Source of the DNA: Aplysia californica
Lineage: Eukaryota; Mollusca; Gastropoda; Aplysiida; Aplysiidae
DNA length: 64,000 nucleotides
Direction of reading: 5' to 3'
NCBI RefSeq assembly: GCF_000002075.1
Contig: NW_004798329.1
Span: forward strand, 16,497 to 80,496
Shown: in pieces, positions 37,601 to 41,978 of the stretch
How the letters are laid out: each line of letters opens with the position of its first letter
Numbering within the stretch: position 1 is the stretch's first letter
Translations under genes and position numbers: made by a program
The notes under the pieces: generated by a model
What the model was told of the DNA's origin: nothing
The model's database searches: none
What the model saw: only the letters and a program-made list of their open reading frames with translations

Positions 37601-40600
37601 TTTATCATGATGAAGACTTTAAGAATTAAATTTATTGGAATTTACTTAAAATATATTTTCAAGACCACCAAAATAGTGGTGGGATATTCGCTGTACAGAA
37701 AGCAGTAGTTTGAAAATACTTTGACTTCAGAATTTTGGGAATACTTTAACTTCAGAATTAAAAGAAATTGTTTTGACTGGAAATGTTCTCATCATCACTG
37801 ACACTTTGTGATGTAAGTCTATTAGGGCTGTGCCCCGGTAGCAAACCTGCTCGTGCTCACAAGCCCCTAGTTCAAGTCACAAGCCTCAAATCACTAGGTC
37901 AAGTCATCAAATCAAATCACCAGCATGATAAGTTGAGTCTAGCGCAAACTGTAACCTCCTTGGTCTAGTCTAAACTTCAAGTCCACAGCAACTAGCAATC
38001 CGTGAAGCCACTCGTGTCAGGCCCCCTCATCATCCCCACCCTGCTTGCAATCCGCGAAGCCACTTACATCAGAAAAAGAGAGAGGGGGAGAGTGAGAGAT
38101 CTCACCCACAGAGTCACTGCGCGGCGTGGCACTGTAGTTTACTCGATTAATCGAAGGCATGCGCAAGCTTTAAGTCCCGTCCGCTGCCACAGGCCCCACA
38201 ATTCACACAGTACTGATTTGCGCTAGACCTAGAGATTTGCCCCAGGACAAGCTCCAAACCTGACCTGCTGACTTGTACTGTCTCGATACACCGAGCGAGC
38301 GGCACGCGTAGGACCGTCTCGAAGGCGACAAGACAGTCCGATGTGTTCAAACAGCAAGACAGTACTGCTCGCTGTGTGAACTTTGAACCGTGGAGGAAGG
38401 GAGAGGCTGGGCTTGTTTTGGCGCAAGGCGTAGAGAGCTGAAGTTATTTTTAACTTCCCGCCGTTGATCAGCTAAGCGAATGGATAAGTGAGAGGGAGCG
38501 TGGTATTGTAGTAACAGAGACCTAGGTTTCTGGTAGTAATAAGAATAAGTTGACTTAGATTACCCTAAAATGGAAAATTCCAGGGGTCGTTGTGATTGGC
38601 TTTTGTATCGTATGTATGTAACCTATTTTGTAGATGTGTTTCACTCACAGAGACATAATACAGAACATTTAGGAGACGGGCTAGGCCTACTTCAACCCAA
38701 TGTCAGGGCCAACCTGGGCTGAGAGGGAACAACGAACGCCCCAGCAGAAAGACGGAGATTCTCAGTAAAAATTTCTCCCCATACGATACGGGAATCGAAC
38801 TGAGGTCTTTTGCGTGCGACGATGAAGCGCTTGGCTTGTGCACATTAAAAATAAACAGGCCGTAACATCATAAGAATAGCTGATCCAATATTAATTTTTA
38901 AGTGCATTGAATAGAGCTTTTTGTTTTTTACAACCGAACTATGAAAAAAACCCAACCGATCTTGCACTTTTGGTGCAAGCCTCTCAATGCAAATAACCAG
39001 AGAATCTTCTGTAATATGTGCTGAGCCCACTGCCACGAGAGTTCGCGACGTCACGACACAGTACAGTAGGACTGTCCGTGAGTCACAACTCACCGGAAGT
39101 TCCCTCCGGTAGCAAGCGGGAGGAAATCAAACCACAAGCCTGCTCGCAAGACTCTAGCGCAAGACGCCTGCTGCTTTGCAAGCCTTCGATTAACCGAGCA
39201 GAATCCAGCCCTAAAGTCTATTGTTCAAGCGCTAATACAGGTTGAGGAAAAAGAACTACAGCTGTTGTTGAGACAAGTTGACACTTGATTGACATTTAAA
39301 GTAGAGGATGAGAGAAGAGGAGGAAAAAGAAGTAGACATCTGAGATTGTGGTGGTGTTGTGATATCACGGATTGGCTGATGTAGTTGATGCTGTTTGTGT
39401 TTTATCATTTAAATTCTAGTGAATAATTACCATGAGGGAATATAATTGCTAAAAATTACCTCTTTTCTTATATTTTGTAGGTGGCTGAAAATGTCTCAGT
39501 GGCCAGGTAATTGACAGTTGCAGTTGAATTATATAAAAGGCTGTTGATGTTAATGTTTTGGTTGTTTTGGTTGCTGATGTTGTTCGATGCAGTTGCTCAT
39601 TTTCATTTTCTTGTTCATGTTTGTCTTTAATTTCTTTTCTTCAAATGTCTGTTTTTAATCTGGTATTCTTTCCTTTTCAGAGAAATCCTGTATTTTGTCA
39701 TCACATTTCTTAAATTAAATAATTTCCTTTCTTTGGTTCACAGGATTATCAGAAGGCCAGTGAAGTGCAGGTGATATCATGGGCTAATGTGACCATTTCT
39801 AAGAAGCTCATGATTACACAGAACACAGATGATGATGAAAAACGAGTAAGTTTAAATATCATTCGTATATCTTTGCTACATGTAAATCCTGTTTTCTGAA
39901 GTGACGTGTTGCAGCCATCTACTGTTTTTACTTTTTTAGGTATTGACAACTTCCACTCATATGATCCAGATATTATGCAGTTTGAGTCACAGTAAAGAAC
40001 AAGCAGTTCCACACTTATTCTTGTTTTTCGTTTTTCATGGCATATTTTGGGCTCGTAAATACATAAGGTCATCTGAGTGTACGTAAATCTGCAATAACCA
40101 CAGAGCCAGTGGATAAAGCATAATTTCGTTACAACTGCATCTCAGGATTGTTAGAAATCAAGGAAATAACAGAAGACTGCCTTATTTAGGGAAATAAATG
40201 TAACAGAGTGTCCTATGGCAGATCAAAATCTTAACATATTTGTGAATACTATCTGGTCTTATTGCCTCAATAAGGGCAGCTTTAGTCCCACAAAATCTCT
40301 TTCTGTTACTCGTAATTGCCATTTCAGAATGTTTGTGAGAACGGTGATCTTAGTTGAGGATTATTGTAAGATGTGTTTATTGGTGAACAGGTAAGGATTA
40401 GACTGTCCAGCTTCAGCTGAGCCCAACAGTATGTGGGGCTGCATCAAGTACCTACCACACATACCATTCACCCTTGCTGCCCAAGTGATTCCATTTTACT
40501 GCTGATCGGGGGGCCCTTAGAGTGCTCTTGTTTTAACACTGTTGGAAGGGTTTTATTATCCAAATCTGTTCTTGGTAAAATATGGTCTTAGTTGTGCTAG

Positions 40601-41978
40601 CTTGTATACTACAGCATTGCTGTTTTCTTGAGCATTGTACTTATAGAGTACTGTATTGTGCATATTTGTGATAATAAATGCTTTGCTGCATCTCCTCTGC
40701 ATGGTGTGAATGTTGTGTGTTTTCAGGCTGTCACTCGTGTTGTGTTTAAAGAGACCTCTAGTCAGACAGTACAGTGGTGGATCATTCTTGTGGCTGTCTT
40801 GGTGGGGATCATTGTCCTTCTCGTGGTCATCTTTATTCTCTACAAGGTAAGTTATAAAGCAATGAGACTTATGAACATCTGTCTATAACTGACCAGGTTA
40901 AACCAATGTAAAGTGCTGTCAATATGATGGTGGGATCTCTACAGTATAATCCACTTATATTGATGTCCGATTTATCGACATTTTGGACATTTTGACATTT
41001 CGACATATTTTCCAATTACGAAATTTTTCCTTCAATATCTTTATTAAACAATTTCTCTTATATCGACTTTTTTCCGGCCCACTCTGCTTTATCGACATGC
41101 TTCCTGGGTACCTGGCGAAGCCCACGGACTTGCAACGCTTACGGTCAGCACATTAGTTCTTTATTAAGTCCGCTTACCTGCCAAGTAGCCTATGTCGACA
41201 CACCAGGCTTGTAGGTCATGTAGGGCCTACACAGTGTAGTCTTCAACACAGTACAATGCCTCACAAACATGAGCGTCTCGCACGCTGGGCATCACTTCCC
41301 TTCCCCTACTCCCGATCGCTCACTCCCAGCTGACTTCCCTTCCCCATCCCCTTCTCACTCTGTCGCTGGCAAGTGCCACTGTCAGCGAGTCAGTGCATCG
41401 CCTTTCCATTTTCCCTAGCAAGCGGCCAAGAACAGGCCTTACAAATACAAGGATGCTACAACAAAGTTTGCGCTGGTGTGTAGTGTGCGCCTCGCGTTGC
41501 TCAGTCTTTGGTAGTACCCCCCCCTCCCTCCGTTAGTTTCAAGAATCAAGGAGCTTTCAAAAGTAGAGTTGTCTTTTACCACTGACCTCCCCTTGTTTTT
41601 TCCTGTTTGGCTTTATATTTTCATTTACCTTCATTTTTATTTATCGACATCAAATCCACTTCCCAAAGCATGTCGATATAAGCGGATTATAATGTATTTG
41701 AAACTGGCTTAATATCTAACCTGATGTAAATGATATAGAATCAATATAAAGTATTTCTATCAAGTATATATTTGTAGTACATTCATTTGCATATGACTTT
41801 TTAAGTACTTAAAAAAAAAGTAAACTGAGTGCAGATGCTGATTTAAAGATTTTATTCCTTCTTTCCTTTTTCTCAGCTTGGTTTCTTCAAGAGAAAGCGA
41901 CAAGAAGACATGCAGATGTACAAGGCAGAGAAAAAGCAGCAGGCCATGTTGTCCGAGTATGATGATGATGGCGTATAA
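1054..41978 (+). CDS. Integrin alpha subunit, PS1/laminin-binding (alpha3/6/7-like) class; 5' end outside window
   Basis: Cell-surface receptor alpha chain that pairs with a beta integrin; the PS1 class binds laminins. Joined exons: 1054-1172, 2315-2400, 13457-13627 or 13713-13883, 14841-14886, 15984-16112, 18297-18507, 19144-19231, 21104-21239, 22033-22127, 23223-23524, 25385-25553, 26442-26615, 27549-27631, 28136-28286, 29583-29752, 30392-30475, 33435-33540, 35608-35730, 36246-36314, 36714-36887, 37404-37526, 39744-39845, 40727-40846, 41877-41978. With one alternative exon these total 3133 nt and stay in frame, giving about 1043 residues. Visible: FG-GAP motifs (LFVGAP, LVMGAP, LIVGAP, FAVGAP, LLVGAY), calcium loops ([18 protein letters not shown]), [19 protein letters not shown], a furin-type RRKR, a hydrophobic helix, then GFFKRKR. 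The blade-2 CAHR region and CGDDN motif resemble alpha6 more than alphaV/alpha5. The signal peptide and first blade start are not in the window. Class assignment is from memory of family sequences. Confidence 0.93.
1236..1480 (+). repeat. SINE family B copy, internally shortened
   Basis: tRNA-like head tggcctagaggttatggtg, then the conserved ttctctaaaactttctcctt block and the common tail (catatgactttaagcagttg...gtaaaacactt). The middle third found in the copy at 16507 is missing. Confidence 0.72.
1985..2194 (+). repeat. SINE family A copy with 17-C run
   Basis: Head gggtggctggtgggtgctct and tail gcaagtgctgtaaatctctt. A run of 17 C at 2110-2126 interrupts the usual middle. It lies about 120 nt upstream of the EDQW exon. 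Confidence 0.72.
2315..2400 (+). CDS. Integrin alpha exon: EDQWLGVSV segment
   Basis: Acceptor tctgctccgcag, donor gtaaat. Phase 1 in, phase 0 out, matching both neighbours. It encodes [20 protein letters not shown] then QGPGGQLV, very close to the DQWMGV..QSQGPGGKVV segment of laminin-binding alpha subunits. GC content is higher than in the surrounding intron. Confidence 0.92.
2401..6230 (+). other. Large integrin intron, mostly unique AT-rich sequence
   Basis: No exon, RNA gene or transposon end recognised. The only structure noted is a G-rich run at 3985-4007 (four G tracts on the transcribed sense strand) and short poly-T runs. Confidence 0.5.
6255..7310 (+). repeat. 26-bp / 52-bp minisatellite
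   Basis: Monomers of about 26 nt related to TGGTCTCAACTGTACTATTA + CATCA run for about 1 kb. At 6560-6790 they form a regular 52-bp dimer (starts of ggg at 6612, 6664 and 6716 are exactly 52 apart). The edges are diverged and the centre is homogeneous, as in an array that expands from the middle. The array is open in several frames (a 266-codon frame from 6388) because stop triplets are absent from the monomer; I read this as chance, not a gene. Confidence 0.9.
7400..7567 (+). repeat. SINE family A copy, partial
   Basis: The 3' two thirds only: ttttttgtgttttt..actcc, then tgacctaattgtgttgcaag and tgccgtaaaactcttt. Confidence 0.62.
7960..8115 (-). repeat. SINE family A copy, minus strand
   Basis: Reverse complement reads gcactt..atgacc..tttgcgttgcatgtgcagtaaa preceded by gttactctcttgtgacacct. 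It is the family A middle and tail, about 150 nt. Confidence 0.65.
8841..9430. mobile_element. MITE, TIR CAGTGGTCTCC, TA target
   Basis: 590 bp bounded by cagtggtctccagttaatag and its inverted match (ctattagccggagaccactg), flanked by TA on each side. A second copy is at 58657-59777. CAGT ends with TA duplication fit the pogo/Tigger branch of Tc1/mariner. Confidence 0.85.
9431..11357 (+). other. Intron segment with minor repeats
   Basis: Holds the short tandem array at 9561-9735 and a SINE A-like head at 10557-10605 (gatggttggtgggtgctctg). The rest is unassigned AT-rich intron. Confidence 0.45.
9561..9735 (+). repeat. Short tandem repeat array, about 57-bp unit
   Basis: Three to four copies of a unit containing gttcattttggaagatcaa and ggtggtggtgc, degenerate. 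Confidence 0.75.
11360..11547. mobile_element. 188-bp MITE, TIR CAGTGCACCCTCTCTATAAT, TA target
   Basis: Left end caatgcagcctctctataat and right end (reverse complement) cagtgcaccctctctataat match for more than 20 bp. TA flanks at 11358-11359 and 11548-11549. Pogo-like. It has internal subterminal repeats of the same TATAGAGAGG word. Confidence 0.85.
11815..12110 (+). repeat. SINE family C copy (tRNA-headed)
   Basis: Head with a B-box-like gagttcgattcctctgcggg, then ctcagtgttctgctgggaca and gccaagtttggccctgacaa. The same family occurs inverted at 38675-38850. Confidence 0.72.
12824..12985 (-). pseudogene. C2H2 zinc-finger fragment, probably LINE-derived
   Basis: Minus-strand frame ending [20 protein letters not shown] then RSHKSS gives C-x2-C-x12-H-x3-H. 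Similar (C/S)RIGL..H.R.H fingers recur at the C-termini of repetitive LINE-associated proteins. No splice-linked gene surrounds it. Confidence 0.5.
13457..13627 (+). CDS. Integrin alpha alternative exon A (blade 2 / cap loop)
   Basis: 171 nt (57 codons), phase 0 at both ends, acceptor ttttgtctag, donor gtaatg. It begins [16 protein letters not shown] and ends [14 protein letters not shown], with four cysteines at residues 2, 16, 32 and 47 that match the disulphide-bonded CAHR...GRC...C...GSCQ loop of alpha6. It is homologous to the exon that follows 85 nt downstream (26 of 57 residues identical by eye), so the two are probably alternatives. Confidence 0.9.
13713..13883 (+). CDS. Integrin alpha alternative exon B (blade 2 / cap loop)
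   Basis: 171 nt, phase 0 at both ends, acceptor ctccaccactag, donor gtaaat. It encodes [16 protein letters not shown] through [14 protein letters not shown]. The four cysteines fall at the same positions as in exon A, while residues 17-30 between them differ almost completely. This is the pattern expected if the two exons swap the exposed loop and keep the scaffold. Confidence 0.9.
14529..14625 (+). repeat. (GT)n microsatellite
   Basis: Pure GT for about 40 nt, then imperfect GT/GC to about 14625. Potential Z-DNA. Confidence 0.9.
14841..14886 (+). CDS. Integrin alpha exon: [10 protein letters not shown] (small exon)
   Basis: 46-nt exon between acceptor ctggactgcag and donor gtaact. It encodes [15 protein letters not shown], the second FG-GAP strand, equal to the IVFGAPGTYNWKG segment of alpha6. 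Phase 0 in, phase 1 out. Confidence 0.92.
15257..15530 (+). repeat. SINE family A copy with internal triplication
   Basis: The block tgttcttgtgtggtttgctc..cttctttcctatc..gacatct occurs three times in tandem (about 45-bp unit, 15272-15400) inside an otherwise normal family A copy ending in acttaaactacactaaac. Confidence 0.82.
15984..16112 (+). CDS. Integrin alpha exon: inter-blade segment equivalent to vertebrate X1/X2
   Basis: Acceptor gttctgtctgcag, donor gttagt, phase 1 to 1. It encodes [20 protein letters not shown], continuing to TSSYSYN. By position it corresponds to the segment that vertebrate alpha6/alpha7 splice as X1/X2. No second copy is visible in the flanking introns. Confidence 0.88.
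16136..16506 (+). repeat. Three tandem copies of a 115-125 bp unit
   Basis: Each copy contains aaaactctcaagactattga-like, gttgtaagatgagc-like and aaagattttcctttatac-like words. The third copy is split by a SINE B insertion and its end resumes at 17040. Confidence 0.85.
16507..17039 (+). repeat. SINE family B, full-length copy with target duplication
   Basis: tRNA-like head: tggcctagaggttaaggtgt (A box) and cgggttggaatccgggtagc (B box). A long body follows, then the tail cgctcatatgaccttatgca, gttgcgagcgccgtaaaaca and an A-rich end. Flanked by an 11-bp direct repeat acagtggaaat (16496-16506, 17040-17050), the mark of LINE-driven insertion. Confidence 0.9.
17060..17222. mobile_element. MITE remnant, TIR CAGTTGAA family (right end)
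   Basis: gattgtctaggacaggtggg..cagttagagcaaattcaacac matches the right end of the 202-bp MITE at 29783-29984. The left end is not clear. Confidence 0.5.
18062..18085 (+). repeat. Poly(C) run, 24 nt
   Basis: 24 uninterrupted C (G on the minus strand), followed by tcccttcccacttc. It sits in the intron about 210 nt upstream of the next integrin exon. Confidence 0.95.
18297..18507 (+). CDS. Integrin alpha exon: blades 3-4 with calcium loop
   Basis: Acceptor tctcctgtgcatag, donor gtaggc. It encodes [20 protein letters not shown], then [13 protein letters not shown], then [15 protein letters not shown]. The calcium-binding loop DINNDG-YDD is split over the intron that follows. A run of 24 C lies about 210 nt upstream of the acceptor. 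Confidence 0.92.
19144..19231 (+). CDS. Integrin alpha exon: [11 protein letters not shown]
   Basis: Acceptor tctttttcag, donor gtaagc. It encodes [20 protein letters not shown] then YVYLGGPSM. It completes the calcium loop and provides the FG-GAP strand of blade 4. The intron after it carries a Tc1-like transposon that starts 99 nt past the donor. Confidence 0.92.
19661..20101 (-). pseudogene. Tc1-like transposase fragment (C-terminal)
   Basis: Encodes [20 protein letters not shown], then [20 protein letters not shown]. The GG.SVMVWG block and the second catalytic region are clear; catalytic D is replaced by N, and the distal part shifts frame. Confidence 0.85.
20091..20309 (-). pseudogene. 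Tc1-like transposase fragment (middle)
   Basis: Encodes [20 protein letters not shown], then [17 protein letters not shown] and NVWFSDE, the first catalytic Asp region of a Tc1-type DDE transposase. Confidence 0.85.
21104..21239 (+). CDS. Integrin alpha exon: blade 5
   Basis: Acceptor atttgttttcag, donor gtcagt. It encodes [20 protein letters not shown] and ends in [18 protein letters not shown]. The DVNMDSFQD calcium loop continues into the next exon. Its middle position holds M where N/D is usual, so metal binding may be slightly altered. Confidence 0.9.
21282..21790 (-). repeat. SINE family B, near full-length, minus strand
   Basis: Reverse complement gives the tRNA-like head (cctagaggttaaggtgttcg, gggttcgaatccgggtagcg) and the same body and tail as the copy at 16507. 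A small LINE tail follows directly at 21793. Confidence 0.88.
21793..21885 (-). mobile_element. LINE 3' end fragment
   Basis: On the minus strand it reads [20 protein letters not shown]-stop, then (GAA)n, the typical end of an endonuclease-type LINE polyprotein. Confidence 0.55.
22033..22127 (+). CDS. Integrin alpha exon: [17 protein letters not shown]
   Basis: Acceptor aaactgttttcag, donor gtaagt. It encodes [20 protein letters not shown] then [12 protein letters not shown], a textbook FG-GAP/VYIYHG strand. Phase 1 in, phase 0 out. Confidence 0.93.
23223..23524 (+). CDS. Integrin alpha exon: blades 6-7 and start of thigh
   Basis: Acceptor atttttttttcag, donor gtgaga. It encodes [40 protein letters not shown], then a thigh start with [16 protein letters not shown]. 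It is the largest exon seen. The calcium loop DLDENGYPD is complete. Confidence 0.94.
23572..23625 (-). mobile_element. Short LINE 3' tail remnant
   Basis: tcatcatctacctctttcac..cctggtattgggtacaggc resembles the end of the LINE fragment at 33588 (tcatcatcactgactttctc..accctgggtcagggtatagg). Confidence 0.4.
23691..24611 (+). repeat. Decoy copy 1 of the thigh-exon 3' splice site, split by a MITE
   Basis: Before the MITE: tggattgttatgaattggtg; after it: acagcattaaagtttccccc and cacgctagcgtacat. Joined across the MITE it is the polypyrimidine tract, acceptor and first exon bases of the real exon at 25385. The decoy exon start would be 24577. Confidence 0.8.
23724..24571. mobile_element. MITE, TIR CAGTGGAACTCGGATTCAA, TA target
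   Basis: 848 bp. Both ends carry the same 19-bp inverted repeat, with a TA at 23722-23723 and 24572-24573. The motif CGGATTCAA(C/T)(G/A)AG recurs inside both ends. The target TA was the TA of a ttTACAG splice acceptor. Confidence 0.9.
24612..24692 (+). repeat. Decoy copy 2 of the thigh-exon 3' splice site
   Basis: About 80 bp (gaattgttatgaattgttag, tttttttccttacag, cattaaagtctttcccacac, tggtgtacat) at about 90% identity to 25332-25412, exactly 720 nt upstream. Used as an exon from 24665 it would read [10 protein letters not shown] then stop. Confidence 0.88.
24693..25331 (-). mobile_element. L2/CR1-type LINE 3' end with microsatellites
   Basis: The minus strand at 25145-25339 reads [20 protein letters not shown] then [13 protein letters not shown], the common C-terminus of L2/CR1-type polyproteins. 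The far end (gcgctatagaaatggtctac then ATT/ATC repeats) looks like an L2-type tail. It is truncated to about 640 bp and sits between two 80-bp direct copies of the splice-acceptor region. Confidence 0.78.
24838..24996 (+). repeat. Compound (CGCA)n and (CA)n microsatellite
   Basis: (ACGC)n at about 24841-24884, then (CA)n from 24919 to 24994 with one interruption. It lies inside the LINE fragment. Confidence 0.92.
25385..25553 (+). CDS. Integrin alpha exon: thigh domain
   Basis: Acceptor tttttttccttacag, donor gtaatt. It encodes [20 protein letters not shown] through [13 protein letters not shown], equal to the GTLEAEKERRKSG...VCMEE region of alpha6. Two further copies of the acceptor and the first 30-odd exon bases lie upstream (see repeat features). 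Confidence 0.92.
25590..25768 (+). repeat. SINE family A copy
   Basis: gtgggtggttggcagatgct head, ttgttgctctcttgtaaccc middle, gcaagtggtgtaaaactctt tail ending in actaaaaca. It starts about 35 nt after the donor of the thigh exon. Confidence 0.78.
26442..26615 (+). CDS. Integrin alpha exon: thigh domain, second part
   Basis: Acceptor tttgtcaaatcag, donor gtatgt, phase 0 to 0. It encodes [20 protein letters not shown] through [10 protein letters not shown]. The loop [17 protein letters not shown] is acidic. It sits just before the CGDDN exon, as expected. Confidence 0.9.
27549..27631 (+). CDS. Integrin alpha exon: [11 protein letters not shown]
   Basis: Acceptor ttttctacctccgtag, donor gtaagt. 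It encodes [20 protein letters not shown] then ALLDGLS. CGDDN(I/V)CNSNL is a hallmark of the calf-1 start in alpha integrins and is nearly identical to alpha6. Confidence 0.95.
28136..28286 (+). CDS. Integrin alpha exon: calf-1
   Basis: Acceptor tttacctcaacag, donor gtcagt. It encodes [40 protein letters not shown] and [10 protein letters not shown]. The V.N.GE.AYE pattern is the conserved calf-1 strand. Confidence 0.92.
28709..29126. mobile_element. MITE with 4-bp target (ATAT), copy 1
   Basis: 418 bp flanked by ATAT at 28705-28708 and 29127-29130. Right end gatttcaccacgctgcctcac; the left end is diverged. Interior words (tatcttgaatagacatcgag, atatttgcg, gtgacctgttttctgaggt) match the copy at 59830-60263. 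Confidence 0.82.
29583..29752 (+). CDS. Integrin alpha exon: calf-1, DSVSCQ...CERIGNPL
   Basis: Acceptor ggttttctcctcag, donor gtgagt. It encodes [36 protein letters not shown], then NLTAWVN. This matches LSC...C.LGNPF..N..V.F of other alpha chains. Confidence 0.93.
29783..29984. mobile_element. 202-bp MITE, CAGTTGAA-type ends, TA target
   Basis: TA at 29781-29782 and 29985-29986. The right end as reverse complement reads cagttgaacctgctctaaca; both ends carry CCAAGACA(G/A)(C/T)CAC. It starts 30 nt after an integrin donor site. A related copy is at 62784-62962. Confidence 0.75.
30392..30475 (+). CDS. Integrin alpha exon: calf-1/calf-2 junction
   Basis: 84 nt, acceptor gtttttgacag, donor gtaagt. 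It encodes [20 protein letters not shown] then KAEIFMD. Phase 2 in and out, so skipping it would keep the frame. Confidence 0.9.
31290..33385 (-). mobile_element. 2.1-kb DNA-transposon-like element with RAG1-N-like zinc domain
   Basis: Inverted ends share GATCCACGGCGT (31307-31318; inverted at 33361-33372) and, further in, CTTTTAGTT-containing words (31331 region; inverted at 33331-33345). The interior minus strand has a short coding relic (32547-32810). No transposase core was recognised, so it is non-autonomous or decayed. Exact ends and target duplication were not resolved. Confidence 0.6.
32547..32810 (-). pseudogene. RAG1 N-terminal-like zinc domain relic
   Basis: 87-codon minus-strand frame: [40 protein letters not shown] and [18 protein letters not shown]. 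The pattern C-R-(I/V)-C ... (Y/F)(G/R)IDV..D ... (I/F)C..C is that of the N-terminal zinc region of vertebrate RAG1, which I recall also being reported in a molluscan transposon (N-RAG-TP of Aplysia). An overlapping frame continues with [18 protein letters not shown]. It has no transposase attached here. Confidence 0.55.
33435..33540 (+). CDS. Integrin alpha exon: calf-2 start
   Basis: Acceptor ttcatgtttacag, donor gtaagt. It encodes [20 protein letters not shown] then [15 protein letters not shown]. The intron before it holds the 2.1-kb element with a RAG1-like zinc domain. Confidence 0.88.
33588..34030 (-). mobile_element. RTE/endonuclease-type LINE 3' fragment
   Basis: The minus strand reads [20 protein letters not shown] then KEVLRKT (33880-33990), followed after frame changes by a [21 protein letters not shown] and [13 protein letters not shown] series, the usual LINE C-terminal order. 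The 3' end lies 48 nt after an integrin donor. Confidence 0.72.
34598..34742 (+). repeat. (GT)n microsatellite
   Basis: About 145 nt of GT with a few GTAT interruptions. Confidence 0.93.
35608..35730 (+). CDS. Integrin alpha exon: calf-2
   Basis: Acceptor tgtttttatcag, donor gtgtgt. It encodes [20 protein letters not shown] then [20 protein letters not shown]. It equals the V.N.G......L.I.WP.E...GK.LLY segment of other alpha chains. Confidence 0.92.
36246..36314 (+). CDS. Integrin alpha exon: [18 protein letters not shown]
   Basis: 69 nt, acceptor cttcccccag, donor gtttgt, phase 0 to 0. It encodes [20 protein letters not shown] then NIK, matching the V.C.....INPL motif just before the furin loop. 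Confidence 0.92.
36714..36887 (+). CDS. Integrin alpha exon: acidic loop and furin-type cleavage site
   Basis: Acceptor atatctaacag, donor gtgagt. An acidic stretch ([20 protein letters not shown]) is followed by [23 protein letters not shown] fits furin cleavage into heavy and light chains, as known for PS1, PS2, alphaV, alpha5 and alpha6. VRRA just downstream could be a second basic site. Confidence 0.9.
37404..37526 (+). CDS. Integrin alpha exon: calf-2, CxxGxxRC...C.LGRLE
   Basis: Acceptor ccttccttcttcag, donor gtgagt. It encodes [40 protein letters not shown]. It matches C......C....C.VGRL.......V.SRLW.STF of other alpha subunits. Confidence 0.93.
37823..39213. mobile_element. hAT-type MITE with perfect 8-bp target duplication
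   Basis: 1391 bp bounded by TAGGGCTG and inverted CAGCCCTA, flanked on both sides by aagtctat (37815-37822 and 39214-39221). The 8-bp duplication and (T/C)AGGG end are hallmarks of hAT. No transposase frame. A SINE C copy is nested inside. Confidence 0.9.
38675..38850 (-). repeat. SINE family C copy nested in the hAT element
   Basis: Reverse complement reads gacctcagttcgattcccgt (B box), tctgctggggcgttcg and cagcccaggttggccctgac, the same family as 11815-12110. Confidence 0.72.
39744..39845 (+). CDS. Integrin alpha exon: membrane-proximal calf-2
   Basis: Acceptor ctttggttcacag, donor gtaagt, phase 0 to 0. It encodes [20 protein letters not shown] then [14 protein letters not shown], matching the final beta strands before the membrane. 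Confidence 0.9.
40727..40846 (+). CDS. Integrin alpha exon: transmembrane helix
   Basis: Acceptor tgtgtgttttcag, donor gtaagt. It encodes [20 protein letters not shown], then [20 protein letters not shown]. The WWIILVAVL...G run is nearly identical to the membrane helix of alpha6. Confidence 0.95.
40942..41694. mobile_element. 753-bp MITE, TIR CAGTATAATCCACTTATATT, TA target
   Basis: The right end as reverse complement reads cattataatccgcttatatc. TA flanks at 40940-40941 and 41695-41696. ATCGACAT-like words recur in both subterminal regions. Pogo/Tigger-like. It occupies most of the last integrin intron. Confidence 0.85.
41877..41978 (+). CDS. Integrin alpha terminal exon: GFFKR and cytoplasmic tail
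   Basis: Acceptor cctttttctcag. It encodes [33 protein letters not shown] and a TAA stop at 41976-41978. GFFKR is the universal alpha clasp that contacts the beta tail. There is no second tail exon in view, so the alternative A/B tails of vertebrate alpha3/6/7 are not evident. Confidence 0.96.
   Translation, partial: LGFFKRKRQEDMQMYKAEKKQQAMLSEYDDDGV

Noticed and set aside
39481-39506. Possible 26-nt microexon GTGGCTGAAAATGTCTCAGT... between a tgtag acceptor and a gtaatt donor
   Set aside because: Its length (26 nt) would break the frame between two phase-0 integrin exons that already join perfectly.
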